In this document: positions 27,377 through 36,131 of the stretch, piece by piece
Layout of the letters: each line of letters begins with the position of its first letter
Position numbering within the stretch: position 1 is the stretch's first letter
Notes under the pieces: model-generated
Seen by the model: only the letters and a program-made list of their open reading frames with translations
What the model was told of the DNA's origin: nothing
Databases searched by the model: none
Source: Polaromonas sp. JS666
GTDB lineage: Bacteria > Pseudomonadota > Gammaproteobacteria > Burkholderiales > Burkholderiaceae_C
DNA length: 64,000 bases
Reading direction: 5' to 3'
NCBI RefSeq assembly: GCF_000013865.1
Contig: NC_007949.1
Span: forward strand, 124,001 to 188,000
Made by a program: the position numbers and the translations under genes

Positions 27377-29275
27377 ATGCAAACCCTGCAAGCACATGAA
27401 GCAGCGGTCACGGCCACGTTTGAACAGGAAGAATTTCCTGGACATTCAGCGCAAGTGATTGCTCTGCGCAAAGGCCCTACCCTCGCCCAGCGCATCGAAA
27501 TCGCTGTCTCTACGATTGAACGCTTGATCGATGATGGCCATGCCATTGTGAGTACCCTAAGCGCCGGCAAAGATTCTACGGCGACGACCCTCCTCTGCCT
27601 TGAAGCAATTCGGCGCAGCGTTGAGCGTGGTGCGAATCAAGCCACGCACTATGTCTCATCAAGTTCGACCGGCGTCGAAAACCCAGAAATTGAAGACATG
27701 CTTTTGACCGCGCACGAAGACATCGCAAGATGGACTGAGCGTAATAAATTGCCTGTCGATGTGTGCCTGGTTCATCCTAACGACGCGTCAAAGTTTGTTG
27801 TGAGCGTGATTGGCCGCGGAACGCTCCCGCGCTTCGTTGAGAACGGAAGCAAGCGCACTTGCGCTACCGACTGGAAAGTAAAGCCTCAACAACGGTTGGC
27901 AAAGGCAATTAGCAATCAGGTGTCTGCTGCTGGTTTTAAAGAAACCGTAACAGTCCTTGGTTCGCGCTTGGATGAGTCAACAGCCCGGAACGCCTCAATG
28001 ACCAAACGTGGCGATCAGGCGCAAAAGCCAACCAGAAACCCGAGCGGCTTTCTGACGCTTTCCGTCATCGCGGACTGGACGGAAGGTGACGTGTGGGAAT
28101 TCCTCATCATGTTCCTTGACGGCCAGCTTGCCCCCTTTCCTGCCTATGCCCAAGGCGACACGGTGCGGAGGATGCTCGACCTTTACCGAGACGGCAATGA
28201 AGGGATCTGTGGCATGTTCATGGCCGACGGCAAGAAGGCGCCGTGTGGAAGCAGGTTCGGGTGCTGGACATGCACCATCACGGGTGATCGGGACAAAAGC
28301 ATGGACTCCATGCTGAACTCCGACGAGAAGTATTCGTACCTTCGGGGGCTGAATGCATTTCGCAACTTCCTCATCGCAACGCAGTGGGATATGGAGCGCC
28401 GCGAGCTGGTGGGGAGAACAATCAGTTCGGCTGGCTATGTCCCGGTCAGGCCGGACGTCTACAACATGGCCATGCGTACTGACCTGCTCAATTACGCCCT
28501 GACCCTGGACGAACTTGAAGTGGAGAGGGCTGAGCAGATGGAGGCGGATGTGGCCTCCGGGCGCCTGCCTAAAACGCCTGAGAACATTCGAATGTCGAAC
28601 CCTCAGTTCCAGATCGTCAGTGATTCTGACATTGTGCTCATCGACTTCTTTTGGTCTCTCCACCACGGGGCCTACAGTGCCTTCCCGGCAATGCAGGCCT
28701 GGTATCAGGTGAAGACGTTGGGACGGCGATATGCCATCCCGGCAGTCGAGAGGGTACAGAAGAAGGCCGGCATTCCCGTGGTGCGGTGGTATCAAGTGGG
28801 TGCGTTTGATCGTGATGTTCCAACTGACGGTCTACGTGACTACAAGGCTGAGATGTGGAATCCATATCGCCACCTTGATAGGCTAATCACTCATCGAGAG
28901 GTGAATGGAAAGCGTGTGGTCTGGCATGAGGATGCTGAAACGCTCTCTGTCGACGCAACGGAGGCTGTCCTGTTCGGGATCACCTACTGCACAACCACCA
29001 TGCCGATGGAGACGCAGTTCAACTCGCCGTTGGAATCCGCAAGATACTGGCTGAACGAAGGGATTGTGAGGCTGCCTGTAGGTATGGTCGGGCGCTACCA
29101 GCACATGGCAAAACGAGCCCAGTATTTCACCCACCTGGCAGAGCGATTGAATTTGACGCCAGCAGAACTGGATGAATACTTGGCTCGGGAATCAATCTCG
29201 GATGCATCCCATGCGGAAATATTGGGTAGCGTACCCAAGGACTTGGAGAATCAATTCTCTCTGTTTGAACTTTAA
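27377..29275 (+). CDS. DndC-like / PAPS-reductase-family ATP pyrophosphatase
   Basis: 632 residues from ATG 27377 (AAGGA at 27366-27370). The N-terminal half is a PP-loop ATP pyrophosphatase: 'IVSTLSAGKDSTATTLL' near residues 57-73 is the SGGKDS-type motif, and 'KRTCATDWKVKP' and 'LGSRLDESTARN' follow as in phosphoadenosine phosphosulphate reductase and DndC proteins. 'SRFGCWTCT' with two Cys is the DndC-like cluster motif. DndC installs sulphur in the DNA backbone together with DndA, B, D and E, or SspA and B. None of these partners is present, so phosphorothioation by this gene alone is unlikely and the true substrate is open. It is followed by a strong terminator. Confidence 0.75.
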   Translation: MQTLQAHEAAVTATFEQEEFPGHSAQVIALRKGPTLAQRIEIAVSTIERLIDDGHAIVSTLSAGKDSTATTLLCLEAIRRSVERGANQATHYVSSSSTGVENPEIEDMLLTAHEDIARWTERNKLPVDVCLVHPNDASKFVVSVIGRGTLPRFVENGSKRTCATDWKVKPQQRLAKAISNQVSAAGFKETVTVLGSRLDESTARNASMTKRGDQAQKPTRNPSGFLTLSVIADWTEGDVWEFLIMFLDGQLAPFPAYAQGDTVRRMLDLYRDGNEGICGMFMADGKKAPCGSRFGCWTCTITGDRDKSMDSMLNSDEKYSYLRGLNAFRNFLIATQWDMERRELVGRTISSAGYVPVRPDVYNMAMRTDLLNYALTLDELEVERAEQMEADVASGRLPKTPENIRMSNPQFQIVSDSDIVLIDFFWSLHHGAYSAFPAMQAWYQVKTLGRRYAIPAVERVQKKAGIPVVRWYQVGAFDRDVPTDGLRDYKAEMWNPYRHLDRLITHREVNGKRVVWHEDAETLSVDATEAVLFGITYCTTTMPMETQFNSPLESARYWLNEGIVRLPVGMVGRYQHMAKRAQYFTHLAERLNLTPAELDEYLARESISDASHAEILGSVPKDLENQFSLFEL

Positions 29276-29281
29276 GACTTT

Positions 29282-29319
29282 CCCCCGAACCCGCCCCAGG
29301 CGAGTTCGGGGAATTTTTT
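29282..29319 (+). terminator. Rho-independent terminator after DndC-like gene
   Basis: CCCCGAAC (29283-29290) pairs with GTTCGGGG (29304-29311) around an inner CGCC/GGCG helix, followed by AATTTTTTC. It begins seven bases after the stop codon. Confidence 0.85.
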
Positions 29320-29328
29320 CGCCAAAAT

Positions 29329-29677
29329 ACTTTCACCGGTGAAAGTTTCCACCCCGTTCCACTGGCGCATCACGGCCTGGAGTCCCAGCGAAACCCAATA
29401 CTTTCACCCGTGAAAGTATTTCAGAATGCTCGCTTAACTGCTCGGCTTGAGCGGGTTGCCCTCTGACAGTGATCGAAGCTTTCCCCGATGAAAGTTCGAT
29501 TGCGCGTCGGACCACCGCAAAAATACTCCAAAGGTGAGCGTGGTTACCACCATCTGTGAGGGTGCTGAAGCCATCGCCACATTAAGTCGGCATCGGAATG
29601 TGCGGGAGTGATTGAGCCGTAATCGTCCGAAACGCTTCCTCTTTGTCGGGGCCAACTTAACTTTCACCGGTGAAAGT
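29329..29677. repeat. Four 18-bp palindromes, candidate partition site or operators
   Basis: ACTTTCACCGGTGAAAGT, a perfect palindrome, occurs at 29329-29346 and 29660-29677, with one central change at 29400-29417 and a more degenerate copy at 29478-29495. Three copies are extended by an AAT or ATT flank. There is no convincing gene between the terminator at 29319 and the lipoprotein gene at 30022. Position upstream of parA-parB, perfect dyads and repetition fit a parS-like centromere for ParB, or operators of a plasmid regulator. Confidence 0.65.
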
Positions 29678-29953
29678 ATTTAAAGGAATGCGGCATTCCA
29701 GCCTACCAGTCAGGCGGCGACAAGCTCTCTCGGTGAGCTATAGCCTTGCAAGATTGCTTGGTTGGTCGGGACATTCGCCGCGATAGAAGCGCTCTCTTGG
29801 GTGCCAAAGGTGGATTTGATTCGGGTGCAGGCTTTGTGCAGTTGTAGTGGTGGCTTAGCTGTTAGCGGCGAGACGTGGATTCGGTACACGACAGTGCAAA
29901 AAAATTTTGCGATTAAGAGGGTTAGAACAACTAAATAGCACAACTTACCCGTT

Positions 29954-29981
29954 GACAAATGTGTTTTCTAACTTAGTATCA
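29954..29981 (+). promoter_or_regulatory. Candidate sigma-70 promoter for the lipoprotein/parAB unit
   Basis: TTGACA at 29954-29959, 16 bases, then TAGTAT at 29976-29981, in the AT-rich stretch 40 bases ahead of the small lipoprotein gene. The -35 is a perfect match and the -10 a 4/6 match. Confidence 0.5.
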
Positions 29982-30021
29982 ATTACGTAGCGAAATTAAC
30001 GAACAAATAAGGAAAAGGGAT

Positions 30022-30240
30022 ATGTTGAACAAATTGGTGCGGGTTCTGTCGGTGGCTGCTGTTCTGGCGTCGACCCTGACGTTGCAGGGCTGCCTTGAGG
30101 GCGAGCAGGAGAAGGCCAAACAGGCAGAACAGCAACAGGCAAGCAAAGCTGCAGCCGATCAAAAAGCTCTGCGTCAACGTCAGTGCGAATTCATTGGCAA
30201 GACTGCGACCGACAAAGGTCAGTGCGTAGCCAAGAACTAA
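30022..30240 (+). CDS. Small lipoprotein
   Basis: 72 residues with a lipoprotein signal: a basic start, a hydrophobic 'VAAVLASTLTLQGC' and lipidation Cys at about residue 25. The mature part is charged and Gln/Ala/Lys-rich with two more Cys ('RQRQCEFIGKT', 'KGQCVAKN'), which could form a disulphide in the periplasm. AAGGAAAAG precedes the ATG. It is the first gene of the parA-parB unit. Small plasmid lipoproteins are often entry-exclusion or lysis proteins, but nothing here decides that. Confidence 0.65.
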   Translation: MLNKLVRVLSVAAVLASTLTLQGCLEGEQEKAKQAEQQQASKAAADQKALRQRQCEFIGKTATDKGQCVAKN

Positions 30241-30295
30241 ACACGTTATTTGAAACCGGAGTCCGCGGGACTCCATATTTCACGGAGAGCTCAAG

Positions 30296-30985
30296 ATGAT
30301 CATTGAAATTGGGAACGAAAAGGGTGGCGTCGGAAAATCGACCTATGCCATCAATCTCGCGGCATACCTCGCGCAGCAGAACTACAGCGTAGTGCTTGTC
30401 GATACTGATAGCCAGAAAACATCCAGCCGCTGGGGTGAATTGCGCTCTCACCATGGCCTGAAACATAACTTCGTCATCGTGGACAAGTCGGTTGACCCGA
30501 CTGAGCACATTCGCAAGCTATCCGAGACCTACGATGCCGTTGTGGTGGACGTGGGCGCCCGTGATTACGTCCGCTTAAGCGATTTGGCAAAGATCGTTGA
30601 CCTCTGGATCGCGCCGACGCGCGTAGGGCAGGGCGATCTGGAATCCACCGTTGAGCTGGCCTATGCGTTCGAGAAGGCCGATCGCAACCACAAAAACGGC
30701 AAGATCCCCCTGGTCATTTCCCCCAATGCTGTACCTGCTTCCTGGAACTCGACAGAAGGTGAAGATGCAGTTGAGGTACTGCGTGAGGCGCTACCTAACG
30801 TCCCAATAACAACCAACCTTGTCCGTGATCGCAAGGTCTGGCGTGATGCTCACAAGTTGGGGCGCTCCATCTTTGAAATGCCTTGGCGTGATCGTGAAAA
30901 GGCGGAGACTGAATTCAAGGCGATGTTCGATGAGGTCTGGAAGGCCTACGAAAAATTTCAGAAAGGAGTGAAGCATGGCAACTAG
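30296..30985 (+). CDS. parA: ParA-type partition ATPase
   Basis: 229 residues, a small ParA/MinD-superfamily ATPase without an N-terminal HTH (type Ib-like). The deviant Walker A motif KGGVGKST is at residues 9-16, with the signature Lys near its start, and 'VVLVDTDSQKTSSRW' supplies the A' motif. It drives plasmid segregation along the nucleoid in partnership with ParB. GGAGAG lies just upstream of the ATG. The parB start overlaps its 3' end by 11 bases, so the two are translationally coupled. Confidence 0.9.
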   Translation: MIIEIGNEKGGVGKSTYAINLAAYLAQQNYSVVLVDTDSQKTSSRWGELRSHHGLKHNFVIVDKSVDPTEHIRKLSETYDAVVVDVGARDYVRLSDLAKIVDLWIAPTRVGQGDLESTVELAYAFEKADRNHKNGKIPLVISPNAVPASWNSTEGEDAVEVLREALPNVPITTNLVRDRKVWRDAHKLGRSIFEMPWRDREKAETEFKAMFDEVWKAYEKFQKGVKHGN

Positions 30986-31973
30986 GAGCAAACCGAAGCC
31001 GATCATTATCCGGCGGAACGAGGACCATGAGGCCATGCAAAAGGCTTTGGGGCACACACCTCTAGCGGCTGATGATCCAGCAGTTGCAATCAGTGTGCCG
31101 GTCGTGCCAAGGGTTCTCGGTGCCGAAACTGACATCAGTGCTTTGCAAATCGGGCAAGTTTACGATGTTCCCTTGAACAAGCTCCAGCGCAGCGAGGTCA
31201 ACGCTCGGGTCTTCTACAGCACTGACGAGCTGGACGATATGTCCAGGAGCCTCAAGGACAAGGGACAAGACGTTCCAGCAATTGGGTATCCCAAGGACGG
31301 CCGCATCACGGTGATTGATGGCCAGAAGCGATTTCAAGCAGCCACCAACGCCTCTCTGCCCACGCTGCAAGTGCTTATCGTGACACCGCCATCGAACGAG
31401 AGCGAAGAGTACGAAGAGTCGCGCCGTATCAATTTGCATCGCTCCAGCCAGACTGCACTGGATGACGCTGTTCGCTGGAAAGCGATGATCGCTAAAGGCA
31501 CCTATGCCAATCAGGCCGAACTGGCGGCCAAGCTGGAAGTGAGCATTGCCAACGTCAGCAAAACTATCAGCATTACCGATATTCCGGAGCGCTTGTTGCG
31601 CATGATGAGCGACCACCCCCAAACACGGACACTCTCCATCGCGTATGAAGTGAGCCGGCTCTTCAACGCTGAAAAGTTCAAGGACAAGGCCGAAGAGGTT
31701 GAGTACCTGGCCCAGGAGGTAATTATTGAGATCAAGAACAAGGACATGGTGCGGAACCAGGTCAAGTCCTTGATCGACTCCAAACTGGAAGGCCCTAAAC
31801 AGCGCATGCGTGCGGAAGCGGTACTGGTGAAATACGGGGATGCGAAGGGGTCACTCAAAGTGTTTCCGTCGCGTGGTCAGCTCGAACTTTCTTTCAGTGG
31901 CTTGCCTGAGGAAAAGGTGTCTGAGCTGAAGGAAAGGATTGAGCAGATGCTCTCTGGCCAGCTCACAATGTAG
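30975..31973 (+). CDS. parB: ParB-type partition protein
   Basis: 332 residues. The N-terminal ParB/Srx domain at about 60-130 contains 'DELDDMSRSLKDKGQ' and 'VIDGQKRFQAA', the last in place of the common GERR/GNRR box. A helix-turn-helix follows at about 175-200 ('NQAELAAKLEVSIANVSKTI'), and the C-terminal end is a likely dimerisation domain. It should bind centromere repeats; the 18-bp palindromes at 29329-29677 are the nearest candidates. It is a different protein from the much larger PRTRC ParB at 40.8 kb. Confidence 0.88.
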   Translation: MATRSKPKPIIIRRNEDHEAMQKALGHTPLAADDPAVAISVPVVPRVLGAETDISALQIGQVYDVPLNKLQRSEVNARVFYSTDELDDMSRSLKDKGQDVPAIGYPKDGRITVIDGQKRFQAATNASLPTLQVLIVTPPSNESEEYEESRRINLHRSSQTALDDAVRWKAMIAKGTYANQAELAAKLEVSIANVSKTISITDIPERLLRMMSDHPQTRTLSIAYEVSRLFNAEKFKDKAEEVEYLAQEVIIEIKNKDMVRNQVKSLIDSKLEGPKQRMRAEAVLVKYGDAKGSLKVFPSRGQLELSFSGLPEEKVSELKERIEQMLSGQLTM

Positions 31974-31994
31974 TGTCGAAAAGTGAGACACCAC

Positions 31995-32025
31995 AAAGCC
32001 ACCCATGCGGTGGCTTTCTTTTTGC
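31995..32025 (+). terminator. Rho-independent terminator after parB
   Basis: AAAGCCACC (31995-32003) and GGTGGCTTT (32009-32017) form a nine-base-pair stem with a CATGC loop, followed by CTTTTT. Confidence 0.85.
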
Positions 32026-32193
32026 AATCACCGGGCAATGAACTATTTATAGTGTGTTGAGAAGGTTGACCTGCCCACGATTTGCATCTATTAGCGCTTC
32101 AACACGATTTAAGCGCCGGAAAAAGTAACTGACAGCATTGATAGGCATAAAACGGAGAGTAGGCGCTCACGTTACAACCTCAGGCGCAAGCGA

Positions 32194-32897
32194 ATCGTGT
32201 TCGTCCGCTAATACCTGCATGGCGTCTGGCAGTGATCCAGCTGTTGATCGGCATAAGAGGCATAGAGCCCATGCCGCGCGCCCCCTGTGGGAGTGCCTTT
32301 CCGCAAAAAACTGGGGTAAATCGTGTTGGACCGCTAATAGTTAGGCGTCCAGGAGGGCCCAGAAATACAACACCAGCAAGGGTTTGTCACTTGGCGGCGC
32401 CCGCGTGGAAATCGTGTTCATCCGCTAATAGTTTCGCTGCCCCGGATGGGTGCCGAATCGTGTTGGATCGCTAATAGTGATGCTGCCCTGGGCCTCCAAA
32501 TCGTGTTCGTCCGCTAATACCCAACCACGTTGGTCAAACCAGCCATCGTGTTGCACCGCTAATAGGTGTGCACGCATCAGGTGATCGTCAAAACGATGGA
32601 TCGTGTTCATCCGCTAATAGGAGAACGTGGCTGTGGATAACTTCATGTCGGTGCTAGCGATGTGACACTCCGCTAATAGCGGTATGTCAGTCAGCTAATA
32701 GCGCAGTGTCAGTCAGCTAATAGCGCTCCAACACGCAAAACCTCTCGCAGGGTGCGCCAGCATTGGGTTTGCGGCCTCCTAAGTCTTTTAAAGTCTTATA
32801 AAGTATTAGCGCGTGCGAGACTTCGTTGCGGATAACTTCAAGCGATCACTCTTTTTTTTCTTAATCAAAAACAAAAAACCGTGTTGGTCCGCTAATA
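32194..32897 (+). other. Plasmid origin: iteron array with DnaA boxes
   Basis: Seven direct repeats of ATCGTGTTNNNCCGCTAATA (one with TCGC in place of CCGC) start at 32194, 32320, 32411, 32457, 32500, 32545 and 32600, with an eighth (ACCGTG variant) at 32878 just before the initiator gene. Three shorter relatives sharing the GCTAATA half start at 32660, 32685 and 32707; the last two are identical TGTCAGTCAGCTAATAGCG. TGTGGATAA at 32632-32640 is a perfect DnaA box on the minus strand, and TGCGGATAA at 32827-32835 a near match. An AT-rich stretch (about 32778-32880) between them is the likely melting region. The gap from 32026 to 32963 has no gene. Confidence 0.88.
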
Positions 32898-32963
32898 GTT
32901 GCTATTGACTCATCACCGCTCCGCAGCATGTAATTGCCAGGCACAAAGGCAAACAACTCAAAA

Positions 32964-33986
32964 ATGCTACAACCAACGATCAACAATCTCGACATACCTA
33001 CTCTCGAAAGCATCGTAGAGAAAAAGCGTACTGTTGGTCGAAGGTCAGATCCGAAGGTCGCAGTAGCCAACGAAGTCATGGACGCAGAACCTGCGCCGAA
33101 AACGACTTCTACACGGGTATCGCGTGCAGCAGAGCTATTGCGAGAAAAGACAAATGCAGCTTTACAGCGTACAAAAAGCCAAATAGAGCAACGTGTATTG
33201 CAAGGCGTGCTTCCACTCTGGGATGACGACAACCGCGGAATCCCCAATCCGCTTGTGAGATCAGGCCTCTTCACTGTAGGCAACAGTGACAAGCGAGAGT
33301 ACGTTCCAGACATGGTCATAGCCAGTCTTTCGAACTACGAAATTCGTTACACGGGTAGTGAGCTCCGGCAGGAGGATCTCAGTGTCTGGATGAGTTTGAT
33401 TAACCTTGCCCGAAAAAAACCAATATCCGAAGCGATCTACTTCACCGGCTACCAGGTGGTGAAGGATCTCGGCTGGCGAATGCACTCCGAATCCTATAAA
33501 CGTGTCCAGGATTGCATCGAGCGGCTGAAAGTCACTGGCCTGAAAATCACGACACGTGGTCACGAGTCGGCATACAGCGGGTCCCTCATTCGTGACTATG
33601 GCTGGACTGAACGAGATGAGGCCGGGAACCAGAAATGGATGGTCCGCTTTGAACCACGCATCTCTGCCCTATTCATGGAAGATACGACCACTCTTCTGGA
33701 GTGGGAGATGCGAAAGAAAATTGGACCTCGATCAACGCTCGCGCTTTGGTTGCTTTCTTTCTATTCAACCCATCGTGATCCAGAGCCCAATTCACTGGGA
33801 AAGATCTACGAGCTCTGCAGGTCGAAGGACACCCTGAGCAGCTTTCGGCGCAACGTCCGAAACGCCCTGGCGAAACTGGTTGAGAAACAATTCCTAAAGT
33901 CCTTCAACATGGATAACGACATCCTGCAGGTGGAAAAACTGAAGGCGGACAAACGGATCACGCCGAGACTGGTCCGCGCCAAGTAG
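32964..33986 (+). CDS. Iteron-binding plasmid replication initiator (TrfA-like)
   Basis: 340 residues from ATG 32964; an in-frame TTG at 32934 would add ten. The core from about residue 80 ('PLVRSGLFTVGN', 'YTGSELRQEDLSVWMSLINL', 'WRMHSESYKRVQDCIERLK') matches TrfA-type initiators, which carry two winged-helix domains and bind iterons to open the origin. The basic, Thr/Ala-rich first 75 residues are a disordered-looking extension. The gene lies directly downstream of the iteron array, and one iteron sits 67-86 bases before the start, where initiator binding would also repress this gene. It is convergent with the exonuclease gene, two bases apart. Confidence 0.85.
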   Translation: MLQPTINNLDIPTLESIVEKKRTVGRRSDPKVAVANEVMDAEPAPKTTSTRVSRAAELLREKTNAALQRTKSQIEQRVLQGVLPLWDDDNRGIPNPLVRSGLFTVGNSDKREYVPDMVIASLSNYEIRYTGSELRQEDLSVWMSLINLARKKPISEAIYFTGYQVVKDLGWRMHSESYKRVQDCIERLKVTGLKITTRGHESAYSGSLIRDYGWTERDEAGNQKWMVRFEPRISALFMEDTTTLLEWEMRKKIGPRSTLALWLLSFYSTHRDPEPNSLGKIYELCRSKDTLSSFRRNVRNALAKLVEKQFLKSFNMDNDILQVEKLKADKRITPRLVRAK

Positions 33987-33988
33987 GC

Positions 33989-34936
33989 CTAATGCGTCGT
34001 AGAAAGCTGGTAGCCGCCCAGCGCAGCCTTCCAGTCGGACTTGCCGCTAAAACTCTGCCACGGCTCGATTTCGGCCTCTGCGTTGCCACTGGAGTCAGGC
34101 CAGAAGCCGGTTTGCATGCAGGCCGTGTAAACAGACAGAACCTCCTGAAACTTCTTCGCACCGTTGCTCATGAATGATTGCCCCGCCGTGATCTGATGGA
34201 TGGAGTTGGGCGCCTCGGTTTCAGCCGCGATGAAGACGAACTTGGCAGGATTGGTCCTGCCTTCGTAAAGAGAGCGGGCGATGGTGTACATGAAGGCCTG
34301 GAAGTCATAGTGCATGTCCACCGCGTCACGGATGAAGGCATTGATCGTCCCATGGCGCGTCGTCTTCAAGTCGAAGCTGTACTCGGGGTGATAGAGGTCC
34401 AGGCGGGTACGCAGCATCAAGCCCGTAGTAGGCTCCTCCACGTAAATGCTCGCCTCGGGGATGCCTTCGTTCACAAAGTCGCCAAAGGGGCGGCCAAACA
34501 CGATGCGATGCAGAATTTTCTCTGCCAGTTTTCGGGCTCGCGCAAAGGTGGGCTCGTCAACCACCAGGCGGCTTGCATGTTTGGCGAGGAAGGACTTGTA
34601 TTCGGCTGCGCGTCCGTCGGCTATGCCGGGGTAGATGGAGAACTCAGTGCCGATCAAGTGAGGCTCCAGTACCAGACCGTGCACCAGGCTGCCGAAATCC
34701 ATGGCTTTTGTGGCCTTATTGAGCGACAGCAGGTGGGCCTGGAAATGGGCAGGGGACTCCAGTAGCGGCTTGAGCATGCTGCAGCTCAACGCTTCCTTGT
34801 CACTATGGTACTGGGCAGCGGGCAAATTTGAATACATGCGCGAGCCTGCAGCAAAGCCAGGGGTGCTCTCAGATTCGTAGGCTTGGCCAGCGGCGAACAT
34901 CAATGCAGAAGAATTCAAAACGGTTTCGGTATTCAT
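33989..34936 (-). CDS. RecE/exonuclease VIII-like PD-(D/E)xK nuclease
   Basis: 315 residues. The C-terminal two thirds match the PD-(D/E)xK exonuclease domain of RecE (exodeoxyribonuclease VIII). 'FGSLVHGLVLEP' is the conserved first block, 'RLDLYHPEYSFDLKTT' contains the catalytic Asp and the D-x-K strand, and 'DFQAFMYTIA' is the following Tyr/Gln helix. The enzyme resects double-stranded DNA to give 3' tails for annealing by a RecT-like partner, but no RecT-like gene was recognised here. The start is at 34934-34936, divergent from the next gene across a 146-base gap (34937-35082). Confidence 0.8.
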   Translation of the reverse strand: MNTETVLNSSALMFAAGQAYESESTPGFAAGSRMYSNLPAAQYHSDKEALSCSMLKPLLESPAHFQAHLLSLNKATKAMDFGSLVHGLVLEPHLIGTEFSIYPGIADGRAAEYKSFLAKHASRLVVDEPTFARARKLAEKILHRIVFGRPFGDFVNEGIPEASIYVEEPTTGLMLRTRLDLYHPEYSFDLKTTRHGTINAFIRDAVDMHYDFQAFMYTIARSLYEGRTNPAKFVFIAAETEAPNSIHQITAGQSFMSNGAKKFQEVLSVYTACMQTGFWPDSSGNAEAEIEPWQSFSGKSDWKAALGGYQLSTTH

Positions 34937-35082
34937 ATCAACCTCTCAGGTGCTTTTGTCTATGAAAACACGAAAATGCGCTACGTCAAGGGGTGGAAAA
35001 AGAAGTCGGCAAGTAGACACAGCAGAGGTCTTGACCAACACAGATGCCGTGTTAACTTGAATGCAAGGAATGAACAAAAACC

Positions 35083-36066
35083 ATGCAGCAAATTGAACAC
35101 ACTATCGAACACATGGCAGTAGATGCTTCGGCTGACGCCAGCACGAAAAGCTGGATCGCCCAGCTGGATGAGGCGGTATCGAACACTGACGAACCGGCAA
35201 TCTGGCGGCTGATGGATGAGCAAGCCAGCAACGACTCTGCGCACGAGGCCTTGACCAGCCTGGTTAGCCGGCTGGCGTATGTGCACCATGAGCAGACTGT
35301 TTTCTGCGAGCTCTTCATGCTGCCGGTGATCACCATGCAAGGTTGCCATGTGATCGACAACGCCCAAGTCTGGAAAGGCGTTCGCAATCAGGTGCGTGAG
35401 GCTCTGGGCAGCTGGTTCAACGATGACGGCCGGACGACGCTTTTTGACGACATCGCGCCCATGGACTGGGTGACGACATGGCGACCCGGTGTTTTGCGTG
35501 CCCACCTGGAAAGACTCATTCCAGGCTGCGGCAAGGTTCGGGCCTCATTCACCACGGAACAGGTTTCTCTGCCTGACGAGGCGCCGCGCCTTGGATTCGT
35601 GGTGATCGGACGCTCCACGCATAGGGGATGGCGTGACCTGCCCAGCTCCAATGGCCTGATGGACAAGCGCCTCAAGGACGTTATCAAGTATTGTTTGCAG
35701 ATCCAGGCGTCCACGTCATCCAGTCACATGGAAACAGCGCCGATTGTCCTGGCTCCCGAGCGCATCCAGTTTGCGATCACGGACGGCATTTCCTTGTGGT
35801 TGAGCAAACTCAATGAGGCCGTTGGTATTGAGGGCTGGACGGTGATGCCTTCACTTGCGGCCCGCGACGTGGTGAAGGTGACGTTGAAACTGAGGAACAA
35901 GCAGGTTGAGCTGACCCAGTTCACGCTGCGTCTTCACCAGATTGGCACACAAGGACTGAGTGACGTTCTGAGCATGCTCCAGCAGATCGCGCCAATGTTT
36001 GACGTACCGGTGGACATGCAGGAGTCGGAACACAAGAAAACCGCCCACCCGACCCTTGACAACTGA
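35083..36066 (+). CDS. Plasmid backbone protein of unknown function
   Basis: 327 residues, ATG 35083, weak AAGGA 13 bases upstream. I recognise no domain. It is soluble-looking and Trp/Leu-rich, with a Cys- and Met-containing middle ('FCELFMLPVITMQGC') and a C-terminal helical region ('LHQIGTQGLSDVLSMLQQIA'). It is read divergently from the RecE-like gene and just ahead of the Gp3-like gene (66 bases). A place in plasmid recombination or maintenance is plausible from context only. Confidence 0.6.
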   Translation: MQQIEHTIEHMAVDASADASTKSWIAQLDEAVSNTDEPAIWRLMDEQASNDSAHEALTSLVSRLAYVHHEQTVFCELFMLPVITMQGCHVIDNAQVWKGVRNQVREALGSWFNDDGRTTLFDDIAPMDWVTTWRPGVLRAHLERLIPGCGKVRASFTTEQVSLPDEAPRLGFVVIGRSTHRGWRDLPSSNGLMDKRLKDVIKYCLQIQASTSSSHMETAPIVLAPERIQFAITDGISLWLSKLNEAVGIEGWTVMPSLAARDVVKVTLKLRNKQVELTQFTLRLHQIGTQGLSDVLSMLQQIAPMFDVPVDMQESEHKKTAHPTLDN

Positions 36067-36131
36067 TGTTTGTGTGTTGATATGGGTATGCAACGCGCTC
36101 TTGGCGCACTATCAATTCGGAGAGCTACCAA

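Noticed and set aside
32194..32725. CRISPR-like repeat array
   Set aside because: Repeats of 20 bases with irregular spacing, an internal variable triplet and a TrfA-like initiator next door: an iteron origin, with no cas genes.
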